Positions 11,706 through 12,667 of a stretch of 12,667 bases of DNA are shown piece by piece. The stretch spans positions 1 to 12,667 of the forward strand of contig JAEXSY010000109.1 in NCBI GenBank assembly GCA_023440105.1. The letters run 5' to 3'. This stretch comes from Bacillota bacterium. Lineage in GTDB: Bacteria; Bacillota; Clostridia; Clostridiales; Clostridiaceae. Each line of letters starts with the position of its first letter. Position 1 is the first letter of the stretch. Made by a program: the position numbers and the translations under genes. The notes under the pieces are model-generated. The model was given only the letters and a program-made list of their open reading frames with translations, ran no database searches and was not told the DNA's origin.

Positions 11706-12667
11706 ATGCCTTATATTACGAAAGCTAATAACAATCTTAACAGAAAAGTTAATATATTTATATTGACCAGTGCAATTATAGTTCTATTAACAGTAGTTGG
11801 AATCTTGAAGCTAGTTAATAGTATAGAAACGTCCAATAATATGCTGTACATTGAGATATTGAACTATACATTGCCCATAGTAAAGGAAGAAGCCTTTGAT
11901 GCTTCCGATATGGCAGAAAGTAATATGAACTTAAAGAAAGCCATGACTAAATATTTCAAATTAGATATTAATAATCCTTTAGTAATATTATCTAAGGAAA
12001 ATGCATTATTTTCATTATTGTTGGATAGTAGAGAGTTTAAATCTGAAGAGAAACTAGCTCTGACATCCTTTAATTTAGAGGAGCTCTCTATATTTTTTCA
12101 AGAAGGGGATAAGATTGCAGAAAACAGTAATGGGAATATTTATAATCCTGATATTAAGAAGAATTTAAACGAAACCGTTCCAGAGGTTCTGCTTTACCAT
12201 ACTCATACAACAGAATATTATTCGCCAGCCACAGCAGCATCTCCCTTTAGTGAAGATACCAGTGTGGTGGCGGTAGGGAAAATCATTGCTGAGGAGCTTC
12301 AAAAAAATTATGGTATATCCGTAGTTCATGATAAGACAATTCATAACACTCAATACAATAATTCTTATACTCGATCTGGAGAAACTCTAAGTAAATATTT
12401 AAACGAATATTCTGGCTTTAAGGTTATCATAGATATTCATAGAGATGCAGGCGTATCGAAGAATTCCATAACTTGCAGTGTAAATAATCAGCAGGCTGCT
12501 AAGCTTATGTTTGTATTATCAAAAGCTAGTCCTAACTACCAAAAGAATTTGGAGCTAGCTGATAGCCTCAAGGGAATTATAGATCAAGAGTTTCCTGGAG
12601 TGATGAAAGAACATAAACAATACAATAGAGGAAAGGCTAATTTCAACCTTGATAAAGCTCCTAATAG
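11706..12667 (+). CDS. spoIIP: Stage II sporulation protein P, 3' truncated by window edge
   Basis: SpoIIP is a membrane-anchored peptidoglycan amidase/endopeptidase that works with SpoIID and SpoIIM to thin septal wall and drive engulfment of the forespore. The 320 complete codons visible begin with a short cytoplasmic stretch and one membrane anchor (about 15-37). A variable stalk follows, and the amidase domain starts near 158. The catalytic or zinc-site motifs are LLYHTHTTE (162-170) with H165, H167 and E170, and IIDIHRDA (241-248) with H245. HDKTIHNTQYNNSYTRS (208-224) is a family stretch. Near the window end, where relatives commonly read FNQDLSPN, this protein reads FNLDKAPN. The ATG has a GGGGGG ribosome binding site 7 bases upstream, which a hairpin can hide. 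The C-terminus lies beyond the window. Confidence 0.95.
   Translation, partial: MPYITKANNNLNRKVNIFILTSAIIVLLTVVGILKLVNSIETSNNMLYIEILNYTLPIVKEEAFDASDMAESNMNLKKAMTKYFKLDINNPLVILSKENALFSLLLDSREFKSEEKLALTSFNLEELSIFFQEGDKIAENSNGNIYNPDIKKNLNETVPEVLLYHTHTTEYYSPATAASPFSEDTSVVAVGKIIAEELQKNYGISVVHDKTIHNTQYNNSYTRSGETLSKYLNEYSGFKVIIDIHRDAGVSKNSITCSVNNQQAAKLMFVLSKASPNYQKNLELADSLKGIIDQEFPGVMKEHKQYNRGKANFNLDKAPN

Noticed and set aside
1..12667. CRISPR arrays, tRNA or rRNA genes, insertion sequences, phage genes
   Set aside because: No regularly spaced repeats, cloverleaf genes, transposase or phage proteins were seen on reading both strands.

Overview
The window looks like chromosomal DNA of an anaerobic, endospore-forming low-G+C Firmicute, most probably a Clostridium-type organism. 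The evidence is the strong A+T bias, purine-rich ribosome binding sites, the spoIIAA-spoIIAB-sigF operon, and the comEC-holA-(rpsT)-gpr-spoIIP order, which is common in clostridia. The species cannot be named from the sequence alone. I see no tRNA, rRNA, CRISPR array, insertion sequence or phage gene.

Layout: (1) 2-1483, the C-terminal part of an intact Ca2+-type P-type ATPase, ending at a terminator shared with a convergent, unrecognised basic protein (1541-1966, minus). (2) 1967-2147, a divergent regulatory gap holding a perfect inverted repeat, followed by deoC and its terminator. (3) 2996-4674, the spoIIA operon with a strong sigma-A-like and a sigma-H-like promoter, ending in a strong terminator. 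(4) 4727-10035, a probable operon of three genes: an 833-residue P-type-ATPase-like protein that has lost every catalytic and ion-binding motif, ComEC with a shrunken C-terminal domain, and holA. (5) 10041-10163, a compact multi-hairpin element between convergent holA and rpsT. (6) rpsT on the minus strand with a good promoter and a foldable leader. (7) gpr and the 5' part of spoIIP, with a sigma-E-like promoter and a hairpin over the spoIIP ribosome binding site between them.

Working together: SpoIIAA, SpoIIAB and sigma-F are the switch that starts forespore-specific transcription. Gpr degrades the DNA-protecting small acid-soluble proteins at germination, and SpoIIP cuts peptidoglycan during engulfment. 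ComEC and HolA are DNA uptake and replication proteins, and rpsT encodes ribosomal protein S20.

The most unusual content is the full-length P-type ATPase pseudoenzyme immediately after sigF, beside an intact relative 3.2 kb away and followed by a ComEC whose metallo-beta-lactamase domain is also degenerate. Next are three translation-control structures (spoIIAA, rpsT, spoIIP), of which the spoIIP hairpin could make translation depend on which promoter made the mRNA, and the nested structure at 10041-10163.
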